A stretch of DNA of 64,000 bases from Salipaludibacillus neizhouensis (GTDB taxonomy: Bacteria; Bacillota; Bacilli; Bacillales; Salisediminibacteriaceae), in NCBI RefSeq assembly GCF_002886185.1, contig NZ_KZ614146.1, positions 7,927-71,926 on the forward strand. The letters run 5' to 3'. Below the pieces are notes generated by a model that saw only the letters and a program-made list of their open reading frames with translations, was not told the origin of the DNA and did no database searches. Positions 17,168-26,133 of the stretch are shown piece by piece (within the stretch, counting starts at the first letter, position 1; each line of letters starts with the position of its first letter). The translations under genes were made by a program, and so were the position numbers.

Positions 17168-18442
17168 CTATCTAGAATTTTTTCTTAATATCTCTTGAAA
17201 TTGTATATAAGATTCTTCCGGAGATAACTTCCCTCTGATACTATCATACATTAATGTTACACTCGGAAAACTTATAGCATCCACATAATTCGTATAAGAA
17301 AACTTAAGCTTATCCGGATAAAGTGTGTCTAAATTATAATATTTATTATTAATAGTATCTTTAAATTTAGGAGTGATATGGATCGGGAGTTGAGAACTAT
17401 CATTACTGTATGAACTATTTACAAAATGATCTCTATAAAATAAAGTGATTAATCTATCTGATATTTTAAAATCAGGAGTGTTTTGAGGAATAGTTACTAC
17501 GCTATCAACCTTTCCGTACAAGGTATCACTTCCAAAGTTGGGGGAGGACACCACTTTATAACGAAAGGATTTAGCCCCTAACAAATTCCCTTGTTCTATC
17601 TGTTCAATAACATCGTATAATAAACTAGTGTCTGACCACACCATAGCAATGTTTCCCCTAACAAATTCCCCCCCGTCGTAAACGTTCATGGAATAATCCC
17701 TATAATTATTAATAAATGATACCCAAAGATCTTTTAGATTTTCTAAAGAAGAATCATTTAGATAAATTTCCAAAGGAGCTATATATTCTAAAAATTCATT
17801 AAAAGCTAAAGGAGGGAAATTACTTCCATAAGTCAATGGTGTCACTGATCCATTAGATTCTTTATTTATCTTTTCGCTTAAATTATATATGTTACTCCAA
17901 CTTTCATTTTTGGAAGGTTCATTTATATTTAAACGCTCAAAAATATCTTTATTGTAGATTAAGGAATACCCACGAAAATCTATCGGTAAGAAATAAGCCT
18001 CTTTTGAACTATTTCCAGGGACACTTTCCGAATAAGTGCCAAGTATATCGTAACTCTCTATTAACGGCTTTATAGAGGAGTGGATGTTTCTCAATAACCC
18101 TTCTTTACTTAATGAATATGCTAATCCTTCATTAACACCAACCAATATATGATAGGTGTTATCCTCTAATTTATTTTCTATTCTGTTTATTAATTCTGCC
18201 TCATTACGTATTTCATCATTAGTATTGAGTACCACATCAACATTAACTTTGAATCCAGGATATATATCTTCAATATTTTTTCTGTATATTGATTCTCCTT
18301 CATTACCCAATTCACGAATCGAAAGGATATTTATTATATTCTCATTATTTGCATTCTTATCAAATCCTGGCTTAAAGAACAAAACCCCTACAAACAGAAA
18401 CAGGAATAGAAATAAAATTATATATATTAATTTTTTCTTCAT
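17168..18442 (-). CDS. membrane-anchored extracellular solute-binding-like protein
   Basis: 424 aa. One N-terminal hydrophobic anchor (YIILFLFLFLFVGVLFF) lacks a lipobox cysteine, so it is probably held by the helix. The body resembles family-1 sugar-type binding proteins: ILVGVNEGLAYSLSKEGLL, FLPIDFRGYSLIYNKDIFERL, MVWSDTSLLYDVIEQ. No permease or ATPase genes accompany it. It sits between a secreted protein and a membrane protein in one operon-like run, so it may serve as a receptor or chaperone for the secreted product rather than nutrient import. That last point is inference. Confidence 0.65.
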   Translation of the reverse strand: MKKKLIYIILFLFLFLFVGVLFFKPGFDKNANNENIINILSIRELGNEGESIYRKNIEDIYPGFKVNVDVVLNTNDEIRNEAELINRIENKLEDNTYHILVGVNEGLAYSLSKEGLLRNIHSSIKPLIESYDILGTYSESVPGNSSKEAYFLPIDFRGYSLIYNKDIFERLNINEPSKNESWSNIYNLSEKINKESNGSVTPLTYGSNFPPLAFNEFLEYIAPLEIYLNDSSLENLKDLWVSFINNYRDYSMNVYDGGEFVRGNIAMVWSDTSLLYDVIEQIEQGNLLGAKSFRYKVVSSPNFGSDTLYGKVDSVVTIPQNTPDFKISDRLITLFYRDHFVNSSYSNDSSQLPIHITPKFKDTINNKYYNLDTLYPDKLKFSYTNYVDAISFPSVTLMYDSIRGKLSPEESYIQFQEILRKNSR

Positions 18443-18501
18443 AGTCTGTCTCCTTCATGATACTAAAAAAGAGGGAATACAAGAATGTATCTTATCAGAT
18501 T

Positions 18502-18897
18502 TTAATAATTGTAAGTTCCGCTAGATGTAATAGCTTCCTTTCCAAACCAACCTGAATCATTCAAGTTATCCATTCTTAGATACGCGTAGGAATCAAAACT
18601 TCTAAATGTTCTGTTAAAATCACCTGTGCCAGTTTCTGTGAAGTATGAAATGACGGTATCATTTGCTGGTTCACTACCTTTAGAAACCATAGAATACCTA
18701 GCCTTAGTATCTGCGGCATCATCTGAATTTTGATATCCGTCAATACTAGAGTAACCATCAACATTAAAATTGGAATTACTATAAATTAGGTTACTATAAG
18801 TACCTTGAAAGTTGTACGATTCAGCAAAAGCGGGTGCTGCATAAATACCTACTAGTAATAAAGATAATGTAGCTACTTTAACAATAAATTTTTTCAT
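18502..18897 (-). CDS. secreted protein of about 131 aa, unknown family
   Basis: ATG 18897 has GGAGG 8 nt upstream; the longer open frame to 19071 has no ribosome site. The N-terminus is a clear Sec signal peptide (KKFIVKVATLSLLLVGIYAA, cleavage after AFA). The mature part, about 105 aa, is rich in Ser, Asn, Tyr and Gly, has no cysteine, and contains repeated Y/S/N patterns (YSNLIYSNSNFNVDGYSS). No known domain; the size and composition would suit a secreted antimicrobial or surface protein. It heads the three-gene cluster, with a 59-bp gap to the solute-binding-like gene. Confidence 0.65.
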   Translation of the reverse strand: MKKFIVKVATLSLLLVGIYAAPAFAESYNFQGTYSNLIYSNSNFNVDGYSSIDGYQNSDDAADTKARYSMVSKGSEPANDTVISYFTETGTGDFNRTFRSFDSYAYLRMDNLNDSGWFGKEAITSSGTYNY

Positions 18898-19157
18898 ATA
18901 AATAACCTCCATTTTCAGAATATTCTTGTATTCCCTCGACACAACAATAACAAATAATGACAAAAAGTAAACCTTATTTTTCCTTTTAAGCATTTTAGTA
19001 CCATTTTTATTGATATTAAATGATTCCAATTGCTCATTTAAAGATTTAAATACTTTCTGATTATTGAACAAAAATAAATACCACTGTTCAACTATCCTGC
19101 GGTGTTGTATATTGCTTCACAAATTGCCATATATCATGGGAGTGGCTGTGTACCCCA

Positions 19158-19247
19158 GAAACTGTAAAAGAAAATGATTCCATTGTTGTGACCAAATTAG
19201 ATAGGTTTGCCAGAAGTACAAAAGATGCTCTAGCAACTATTGATACT
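19158..19247 (+). repeat. copy of a serine recombinase gene fragment
   Basis: About 90 bp match positions 15972-16061 of the intact recombinase at roughly 93 per cent by eye, both containing GTAAAAGAAAATGATTCCAT and TTAGATAGGTTTGCCAGAAG. The differences mean it comes from a sister gene rather than a recent copy. The fragment lies directly against the truncated IS21 transposase end, and its antisense has become the C-terminus of that frame. Confidence 0.9.
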
Positions 19248-20505
19248 CCTTTCTCTTTTCCTATATAATAATCAGTGTATAATTTTTTAACTTTTGATGG
19301 TGCTTGTCTCAAACATTCACTTTGAGCTATGGCACCCTTTTTCTTTTTGAACGTATCTAAATAATGGTAGATATTCATTTCCCATTGATGTATGCCCCAA
19401 TTACGTCGGTGTTTAGCTACTAGGTCCCCCTTAATAAATAACTTAATCGTTTCCGCGCCTACTTTTGTTTTTATATACGTTCCTACATACCCTTCGGGCA
19501 CAGAATAATGATTTTGGTTAATCACTACTGTGCTGTATTTATCTATTCGGCATTCAATTAATTCTGCTGAGTCAAAGGGCATCATAGTCACTTGTTTTGC
19601 TTTACGCTTCTCTAATTTCAAGAGATCTATATGCTTTTCTTTATGTTCATGATGGTGTCGTTCATTTAACTTTATTAATGTATGGAGAAGATGGGTTTGA
19701 GCTTCTTCTAAGCTGCTGAAAGAATGCTGCGATGAAAATGCCTTTCTCCTGATAAACTCAACACTTCGTTCTACGTGACCTTTTTCATTTCCTTTTCTGG
19801 CCTCGCATAACCGTATGTTGAATTGATAGTAGTTTGATAGATTTAGCATACTATCTGTGATCGTTTTCTCTGTTCCGATGAATGACTTGACGACGGTTCT
19901 CATATTGTCATAGGTGAATACCGAAGGTATAAAATCCACATGCTCTATAAACTTTGTATGGACATCTAACACACAAATCTGTGACTCCGATGGATAGATT
20001 CTGGCGAATCGGTAGTTACTATGAGGTAAAGTAAAAACAGCGAGCGAATAAGGCTTTGTTTGCTATTAATCTCAAGTTTCACCTCACCCCAATCAAACTC
20101 CACCTCGTGCGCAGGCTCGCAATATCTACGAATATACACTTCCTTTGTTTTAGAAACTTCTTGGTTTATAAAATTCCGAACAGTTGTATAACTAATTGAA
20201 TATCCAGCATCAAGTAATTTCTCATGCATGTCTATTATTTTCATCTGTTGTTTTTTCATATAGTGATTTCTTTTCCACTCATTGTCTTTTATATATTGAC
20301 GTAAGATGTTTTTGATCGGTTCAGTCAATACTTTCTTTTTACCGATTCTTTTTTTATACATGGGTGGTTTAATAATACTTTCAGGAATAGGTAGCTCACG
20401 CACATCATCTTCCTTACTTTTCTCAAATTCTCTAATATATTTGCCGACTGTGTTTCTAGACTTTTTCGTTAATTTAGCAATACTTCGCTGACTTTTCCCT
20501 TCCAT
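19248..20505 (-). pseudogene. istA: IS21-family transposase IstA, frameshifted and truncated
   Basis: The first part (20505 to about 20060) encodes the IstA helix-turn-helix (SQRSIAKLTKKSRNTVGKYI) and the start of the DDE integrase core (CEPAHEVEFDWGEVKLEI). A single frameshift near 20060 separates it from the continuation, where another frame reads KPYSLAVFTLPHSNYRFARI and joins VLDVHTKFIEHVDFIPSVFT. The expected core continues to about 19250, where it is cut and runs into an antisense recombinase fragment, so the open frame to 19088 is chimeric. An in-frame TAA lies just before the apparent ATG. The istB helper gene is absent. The element is dead. Confidence 0.9.
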
Positions 20506-20516
20506 TTAATTACCAT

Positions 20517-20861
20517 GTTATAAAATATGAGCTATTTTCGGAGAGGATTATCGAAAACGAGGAACGATTTGATGTCTATATTGAGAATTTTGAACGATTA
20601 AGATTAATCCATACAAATTTAGATATTATATTATTGAAATATGTAACAGATTCAAATCAAGACAATAGAAAAGGGGGAGTAACAAATATTGATGAAACAG
20701 AAGTAGGTTATTTTAGTGGGTATGAAAAATCTTTAGAAAAAATATCTTCTCAAAAGCTAGCAGATCTTACTGACCAACTTAATGAAGAAACAGAGGAGGT
20801 TAGCTTTACCCACTTTGGACTTGCTTTTATGTCGTCATGCAAAGACGTAAGTAACGGTTAA
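20517..20861 (+). pseudogene. C-terminal fragment of an Abi-alpha/DUF4393-like gene
   Basis: The frame is open from the IS21 junction (about 20517) to TAA 20859-20861, 114 codons, with no start at the front. The sequence ERFDVYIENFERLRLI and the closing VSFTHFGLAFMSSC recall the C-terminal region of Abi-alpha (DUF4393) proteins, a family linked to phage abortive infection, whose ends commonly read like LTPFG..F...C. The match is by eye and moderate. It appears to have lost its N-terminus to the IS21 insertion. Confidence 0.45.
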
Positions 20862-21234
20862 CTAACATAGTAGTGTAAACGCATTATATAAAGACCAGTA
20901 GCTCAAATTGATTAATAACTGCTTTAATACATGAAAAGAATGCAGAAAACCCTTATCAATTATGGGCGGCATGATGTAGGCATTTATTGTAAAAATTTTT
21001 AAAACGCTTATCACTTATGTAATTATAGTAATGAAGCATTCACACTTAACGATGTAACAACTTTATTTGACCACACACTTACTCTCACTTGTGCACATTT
21101 TTGTGCACAGACTTATTTTTCTAAGTTAAACTTATTTAACTCATTTGTTTTTAGAACGCTCAATAACGTTGATTTGCCAGACTTCCTTTAACGTATTTAA
21201 TTTGGTTGAACGCCGTTTATTTCACCGATTCCAT

Positions 21235-21279
21235 CTGGCAGACAAGGGGTCAGGGGTTCGAGCCCCCTTGGCTCCACCA
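21235..21279 (+). pseudogene. tRNA-Ala(GGC) 3' fragment, copy A (att-like)
   Basis: Starts exactly at the anticodon loop CTGGCAG and continues through the stem strand ACAAG, the T-arm (AGGGG TTCGAGC CCCCT), the acceptor strand TGGCTCC and ACCA. The D-arm and 5' acceptor half are absent, so it cannot be functional. The anticodon is read from copy B, which retains both stem strands. Such 3' fragments are what integrases leave at the distal end of an integrated element. Confidence 0.85.
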
Positions 21280-21290
21280 TACATATGTTA

Positions 21291-21338
21291 TTAACGACTT
21301 TATTTCTCGTCTAACCGAGGAGTATAGTCGTTTTTTTG
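21291..21338 (+). terminator. tRNA-Ala terminator, copy A
   Basis: TAACGACT...AGTCGTTTTTTT forms the outer stem, with CTCGTC / AACCGAGG inside. It lies 12 bp after the CCA end, as in copies B and C, and is homologous to them. Confidence 0.8.
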
Positions 21339-22037
21339 CGTGTTTATATTTTTCACTCATACGAAGATAGCACATTACTAACTTTTTTGAGTTGAAAATT
21401 TACAGCGATGTAGGAATTGATTATACAGCTCTAGTTCCATTTAATTTATTTAAGAGCAAGAGATAAGCACAGATAATCGGTTGCTTCTTGTTATTATTTT
21501 TAGATTATTTACTTAAATTGTATGCAGGAGGTTAATTATGAAGGTACAAAAGATAACAATTGAATTTTAATATAAAATTAACTTGCCACGTCTTCAAATG
21601 ATCTACAATGGACAATTAAAAGGTCTTTGTCATCCTCATACTAAGAATTGGATGGTTACTTAAATCGATACAATGAGTCTCTTCTTACGATTTTGAACTG
21701 TCTTAATCACAATGGGATAACCCTATTAACGTTCCATCTTAGCAAAAATGAAATTTCTATTGTAGTAATCATCACTTAATCGTCCTATTACTTGATTCTG
21801 AACTTTTGTGATCTTCTAAAGCTTGAATTACATCTTCATTTACAACAATTTTTCAACTTGATTTTCCAAAAGATAGAAGAGAAATAGAAGTGAGAAAAGA
21901 TTTATATACGGATAAATCAGACTTCATAATACAAAATTTTAGGTGAAATCCTATAATCGAAATGTAAACCCTAATTTTTGAACAGTATCTACTTGTTTCT
22001 ATCTTCTTTGCTATGTAAATGTATGTTATTCTTCAAA
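21339..22037. other. 700-bp gap with decayed coding debris
   Basis: Nothing intact is visible. A fine ribosome site (GCAGGAGG, 21525) precedes an ATG at 21538 that runs only ten codons (MKVQKITIEF) before TAA. Short open pieces follow in other frames (for example PRLQMIYNGQLKGLCHPH near 21590). I read this as one or two genes lost by small deletions; none is identifiable. Confidence 0.4.
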
Positions 22038-22051
22038 TGTAAGCGATATCA
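22038..22051. promoter_or_regulatory. cre site (CcpA) before the first sugar ABC operon
   Basis: TGTAAGCGATATCA matches all 14 positions of the Bacillus consensus TGWNANCGNTNWCA. It lies 22 bp upstream of the lipoprotein start, in position for CcpA-mediated carbon catabolite repression. Confidence 0.7.
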
Positions 22052-22072
22052 TAAAATATGGGAGGGAACAAA

Positions 22073-23383
22073 ATGAACAGAATAAGCATTATATTTTTAG
22101 GATTTATCATGGTTTTATTTTTGGCAGCGTGTAACAGCAATAATACTTCTACAGGTAGTTCCGACGATGGATTATCTGTAAACGAAACAAATGGAGATAA
22201 TGGTGAGGAACAGATTACGTTAAGAATGGCTTGGTGGGGTGAACAAACAAGACATGAATATACTAACAAAGTCATTGAAATGTATGAAGAACAGCATCCG
22301 AACATTAATATTGAACCAGAATATGCAAGTTGGGATGATTACTGGAAGAAACTTGCACCACAAGCAGCAGCTAACGAGTTACCAGATATAATTCAAATGG
22401 ATTTAATTTACTTAACTCAATATGCAAAAAATAAACAACTAACGGATTTAACACCTTATATTGGAAATGAACTTAATGTAGATAACATAGCTGATAATGT
22501 TGTGTCAGGTGGAGAATTGAACGATAGTTTATATGGTTTTAACTTAGGGACAGTTGCAATGAGTTGGGATTATGATCCAGCAATATTAGAAGAAATTGGT
22601 GTTAATTCTATCCCTGAGAATTGGACGTGGGACGATTATATGGATATTGCTAAAAAAGCAAAGGATGCTGGATATTATATAGACGGTGGCTTGTGGGAAG
22701 ATCCATTTAGATATTATCTTCGTTCAAAAGGAGAGAGGCTTTTTGCGGAAGATGGTAAGGGCTTAGGTTACAGTGATGATCAATTATTTGTTGATTATTG
22801 GACGATGGCTAAAGAATTAGTAGATATGGGAGCTGTACAATCACCTGATGAATTAGCTCAACAGTCAGGTCCGGAAGATAGTGCTCAGGCTAAAGGGGAA
22901 GCAGCAGGTGTTTTTGAATGGGCCACTATGTTTATTGGTACTCAAAAGGTGGTCGATAGGCCGATGGAACTGAGTCCTCCACCAGGACCAAATGTTGATA
23001 AAGGGTTATATCTAAAACCGAGTATGTTTTTTTCAGTATCTGAAAATTCAGAACACAAGAAAGCAGCTGCAGAATTTATTGATTTCTTTGTGAACGATAT
23101 TGAAGCTAACAAATTAATTCTTGGTGATCGAGGAGTGCCAGCTTCTTCTAAAGTGAAAGAAGCTCTGATGGATCATGTGTCTGAATCTCAAGGTAAAGTT
23201 TTTGAATATATGAGTTGGGTTGAACAAAATAGCTCTACTTTAGGGGCTCCTGACCCTGAGAAATCAGGACAAGTTATTGAGTCATTAGTTAATATAGCAG
23301 ATCAGATTAAGTATGGAGAAATTACTCCAACTGAGGGAGCTGAAACTTTCAGGAATCAAGCAGAAAGCATTTTGAAAAATTAA
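22073..23383 (+). CDS. carbohydrate ABC transporter substrate-binding lipoprotein
   Basis: 436 aa from ATG 22073 (GGGAGGG 6 nt upstream). Lipoprotein signal with lipobox LAAC, lipid-modified C20, then a Ser/Asn-rich linker. The body is a family-1 sugar-binding protein: TLRMAWWGEQTRHEYTNKVI, NIEPEYASWDDYWKKLAPQA, DLTPYI, FFVNDIEANKLILGDRGVPA. It would deliver an oligosaccharide to the two permeases that follow. The substrate is unknown. A hairpin in the 134-bp gap behind it may keep its transcript more abundant than that of the permeases. Confidence 0.92.
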   Translation: MNRISIIFLGFIMVLFLAACNSNNTSTGSSDDGLSVNETNGDNGEEQITLRMAWWGEQTRHEYTNKVIEMYEEQHPNINIEPEYASWDDYWKKLAPQAAANELPDIIQMDLIYLTQYAKNKQLTDLTPYIGNELNVDNIADNVVSGGELNDSLYGFNLGTVAMSWDYDPAILEEIGVNSIPENWTWDDYMDIAKKAKDAGYYIDGGLWEDPFRYYLRSKGERLFAEDGKGLGYSDDQLFVDYWTMAKELVDMGAVQSPDELAQQSGPEDSAQAKGEAAGVFEWATMFIGTQKVVDRPMELSPPPGPNVDKGLYLKPSMFFSVSENSEHKKAAAEFIDFFVNDIEANKLILGDRGVPASSKVKEALMDHVSESQGKVFEYMSWVEQNSSTLGAPDPEKSGQVIESLVNIADQIKYGEITPTEGAETFRNQAESILKN

Positions 23384-23424
23384 GAAATTCTTAATTTTAT
23401 CCTTGTTCCTTTAGGGAAGAGAAC

Positions 23425-23468
23425 TTCCTCTACTTCATTACTCCATGTTCTACTTTAGTAGGAGGTTC
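23425..23468 (+). terminator. imperfect stem-loop between binding protein and permease genes
   Basis: AACTTCCTCTACT can pair imperfectly with AGTAGGAGGTT across a roughly 20-nt loop. There is no T run, so it is more likely an mRNA-stabilising or partial-termination hairpin than a full terminator. Confidence 0.4.
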
Positions 23469-23517
23469 CTTCCAACTTACTTTTTTATTAGCGACTTCAT
23501 TGAAAGGGGAGTGAGTT

Positions 23518-24474
23518 ATGAGTTCAAATATAAATAATGAGGTTGTAACACCCTTGAATCTAGGAAAAAGAAAAAATATAAATAATAAGATAAGAGATAA
23601 TTTATGGGGTTACTTCTTTATAGGTCCTTTTATTATTGGTTTTTTATCTTTCACGATTATTCCAATAATTGCTTCCTTATATTTTTCGTTCACATCGTAT
23701 GATTTATTTTCGGAACCTAGATGGATTGGATTAGAAAATTACAAGAAAATGTTCACAGATGACCCGAGATATATTCACTCACTAAAAATTACATTTATTT
23801 ATGTTTTTGGGGGAGTTCCATTACGATTAGCATTTGCCCTTATTGTTGCAATGTTATTAAATGTAGCTTCTAGAGCTGTAGGACTATACCGAACATTATA
23901 CTATTTACCTTCGTTAATTGGGGGAAGTGTTGCCGTTGCAATTATGTGGAGAAACATTTTTGGTGATATTGGGATAATTAACTTGGCAATAACTGGACTT
24001 GGATTAGATGCAGTACGTTGGTTTGGTGATCCAACTGCAGCCCTTTGGATGCTAATCTTTTTATCTGTATGGCAATTTGGTTCTTCTATGCTAATATTCC
24101 TTGCAGGGCTGAAATCAATACCGAAAAGTTTATATGAAGCTGCAAGTGTTGATGGGGCTAATTTCGTTCAAAAATTTATTAAAATTACATTACCAATGTT
24201 AAGTCCAATAATTTTATTTAATACTATAATGCAAGTGATTTCTGCATTTATGACATTTGTACCTGCATTTATTATTTCTAAAGGGACTGGTGGTCCTTTA
24301 GATGGAACATTGTTGTATTCTCTTTACTTGTTCAAACAGGCTTTTGAATTCTTTAGTATGGGTTATGCATCGGCTATGGCATGGGTAATGCTAATAATAA
24401 TTGCTATATTAACATCAATTATCTTTTTAACAGCTAAATACTGGGTTCATTATGAGTCGGAAGGTGGTAGGTAA
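23518..24474 (+). CDS. carbohydrate ABC transporter permease (MalF-like)
   Basis: 318 aa, six membrane helices. It has the inner-membrane EAA loop ([20 protein letters not shown]) that contacts the ATPase. The N-terminal region [20 protein letters not shown] is typical of the first permease of CUT1 sugar importers. It starts at ATG behind GGGGAG and is separated by 2 bp from the next permease. No ATPase gene lies in the operon, so it probably uses a shared one. Confidence 0.93.
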   Translation: MSSNINNEVVTPLNLGKRKNINNKIRDNLWGYFFIGPFIIGFLSFTIIPIIASLYFSFTSYDLFSEPRWIGLENYKKMFTDDPRYIHSLKITFIYVFGGVPLRLAFALIVAMLLNVASRAVGLYRTLYYLPSLIGGSVAVAIMWRNIFGDIGIINLAITGLGLDAVRWFGDPTAALWMLIFLSVWQFGSSMLIFLAGLKSIPKSLYEAASVDGANFVQKFIKITLPMLSPIILFNTIMQVISAFMTFVPAFIISKGTGGPLDGTLLYSLYLFKQAFEFFSMGYASAMAWVMLIIIAILTSIIFLTAKYWVHYESEGGR

Positions 24475-24476
24475 CA

Positions 24477-25316
24477 ATGCTTAAATCAAAATTGAGATAT
24501 TTTTTATTTCACTTAATCGTTGGAGGTTTTGGAATTCTGTTACTTTACCCGGTTATTTGGCTTTTAATAAGTTCATTTAAGGTAAGTGAAGATATATTTG
24601 TTACAGTTGGATCGTTAATCCCAAGTCCGTTTACTTTCGATAATTATACACAGGGATGGGAAGGATTTGGCGGTAATTCATTTGGGGTTTTTATTAAAAA
24701 CACTTTAATTTTTGTGATATTTATGTTGATAGGGCATCTAATTTCATGTTCATTGATTGCATTTGGTTTTGCTAGGTTGAAATTTTTTGGTAGAGGATTT
24801 TGGTTTGCAATAATGATTGCGTCACTTATGTTGCCCTATGAGGTTGTAATGATACCTCAATATGTTATATTTTCAAAACTTGGATGGCTAAATTCATTAG
24901 CGCCACTTGTTGTTCCGGCTTATTTTGGACACCCGTTTTTTATCTTCCTATTAGTTCAGTTTATCCGTACAATCCCACGTGAATTGGATGAAGCAGCAAT
25001 AATTGATGGATGCAGCACTTTTGGTGTTTATAGAAGAATAATTTTGCCATTAATTACACCGGCATTAGCGACAACAGCAATTTTTACATTTTATTGGACA
25101 TGGGATAACCTGCTGGGACCTGTTTTATATTTAAATAGCCCAAACAAATATACTGTTTCCATGGCTTTAAATATGTTTTTAAGTAATGACTCAGTTTCAA
25201 ACTGGGGAGCTATGTTTGCAATGTCAATTGTCACATTGATTCCAGTGTTTGGTATTTTCTTTCTATTCCAGAGATATGTGGTAGAGGGAATAAGCACAAG
25301 TGGTATAAAGGGTTAA
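24477..25316 (+). CDS. carbohydrate ABC transporter permease (MalG-like)
   Basis: 279 aa, six helices, second CUT1 permease. Typical start ([20 protein letters not shown]), EAA loop ([20 protein letters not shown]) and C-terminus ending [11 protein letters not shown], the usual end of MalG-type proteins. It partners the preceding permease, with only 2 bp between them and GGAAGGTGG as ribosome site inside the upstream gene's end. Confidence 0.93.
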   Translation: MLKSKLRYFLFHLIVGGFGILLLYPVIWLLISSFKVSEDIFVTVGSLIPSPFTFDNYTQGWEGFGGNSFGVFIKNTLIFVIFMLIGHLISCSLIAFGFARLKFFGRGFWFAIMIASLMLPYEVVMIPQYVIFSKLGWLNSLAPLVVPAYFGHPFFIFLLVQFIRTIPRELDEAAIIDGCSTFGVYRRIILPLITPALATTAIFTFYWTWDNLLGPVLYLNSPNKYTVSMALNMFLSNDSVSNWGAMFAMSIVTLIPVFGIFFLFQRYVVEGISTSGIKG

Positions 25317-25380
25317 ATTTAGTAAAGGGAGTTTCACATTTTTAATTTAGGATGTGAAGATGTAGGGGGAGATAACTAAC

Positions 25381-26004
25381 ATGTCTGCATTAAATAAATT
25401 TCTAGAATGGGTAACAAAATTGGCATACCTAAATGTTTTATGGCTCTTATTTTCAATTCTGGGATTGCTTATAATAGGATTATTTCCGTCAACTACAGCA
25501 ACATTTGTCGTTGCTCGTGAATGGGTGACAGGTAAAACTGATATTCCGGTATTTAAAACGTTTTGGGATGCATATAGAAAAGAAATGATTAAGAGTAACA
25601 TATTAGGCTATCTTCTTATAATAGTCTCTTACATTTTGTATCTTGATTTTTTCTTTATAACAGAATCAATGAATGATTACGTTGTTTTGTTAACTATTCC
25701 ATATCTAATAGTTTCATTCATAGTTGTTTTAAGTATGCTTTATGTGTTTCCAACCTATGTTTATTACCAAATGAGAATAAGGCAGGTGATAAAGAATTCC
25801 TTTTTTATTATGATTATGAATCCGATGCCAACTCTGGTCATGGTTCTTGGCTGTTTTGCTGTGTGTCTTGTTTTATGGAAATTTCAAGGTTTATTTTTGT
25901 TTTTTAGTGCTAGCATCTTTGCTGTAATAACAATGTTGCCGGCACATCGTGCATTTACAAATATTAGTAATAAAAAAGTCAAATTCGAGGGCTTTAGGGG
26001 GTAA
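25381..26004 (+). CDS. DUF624 (YesL-like) membrane protein
   Basis: 207 aa with about five membrane helices. The family start (FLEWVTKLAYLNVLWLLFSI, then GLFPSTTATFVVAREWV) is unmistakable for DUF624. Members sit in Bacillus sugar ABC operons beside YesM/YesN regulators; their function is unknown. It follows the permeases by 64 bp with its own GGGGGAG ribosome site, and a second member is encoded at 52.6 kb in the other sugar locus. Confidence 0.88.
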   Translation: MSALNKFLEWVTKLAYLNVLWLLFSILGLLIIGLFPSTTATFVVAREWVTGKTDIPVFKTFWDAYRKEMIKSNILGYLLIIVSYILYLDFFFITESMNDYVVLLTIPYLIVSFIVVLSMLYVFPTYVYYQMRIRQVIKNSFFIMIMNPMPTLVMVLGCFAVCLVLWKFQGLFLFFSASIFAVITMLPAHRAFTNISNKKVKFEGFRG

Positions 26005-26007
26005 TTA

Positions 26008-26021
26008 AGTAAGCGCTTTCT
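26008..26021. promoter_or_regulatory. cre-like site before the two-component genes
   Basis: AGTAAGCGCTTTCT has the palindromic core AAGCGCTT and matches 12 of 14 cre consensus positions. It lies 110 bp before the histidine kinase gene, in the gap after the DUF624 gene. Confidence 0.45.
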
Positions 26022-26133
26022 CTTACTATTATTCGGTACTATATAATGGGTTAATAATTATGATATTATTAGATTCTAACTAAACCATCGTTATAGGTAC
26101 TTGAATTAGGTGGTATATAAGGGGGAGCTGTTA

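Larger units (their letters stand above)
20962..21338. repeat. 377-bp repeat copy 1: element end fused to tRNA-Ala 3' part and terminator
   Basis: Matches 39996-40372 over its whole length with scattered differences. Both begin with ATGGGCGGCATGATGTA. Both contain a palindrome (TGTGCACATTTTTGTGCACA at 21090-21109, one mismatch here), then GATTCCAT, CTGGCAG, the tRNA T-arm with CCA, and the tRNA terminator. The first 273 bp look like the end of an integrative element; the rest is the target tRNA. Confidence 0.85.

Noticed and set aside
18502-18897. Lactococcin 972-type bacteriocin identity for the secreted protein
   Set aside because: The signal peptide and size fit, but the family's conserved C-terminal features and its usual DUF1430 membrane protein and ABC genes are absent.
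18898-19071. Longer start (189 aa) for the secreted protein
   Set aside because: No ribosome site; the internal ATG 18897 has GGAGG and opens directly into a signal peptide.
19088-19247. C-terminus of the IS21 frame as a genuine protein domain
   Set aside because: It is the antisense of a recombinase fragment duplicated from the same family as the gene at 15.8 kb.
21235-21279. A functional tRNA gene at the TTCGAGCCCC...CCACCA sequence
   Set aside because: The 5' acceptor strand and D-arm are absent in all copies; only 3' fragments are present.
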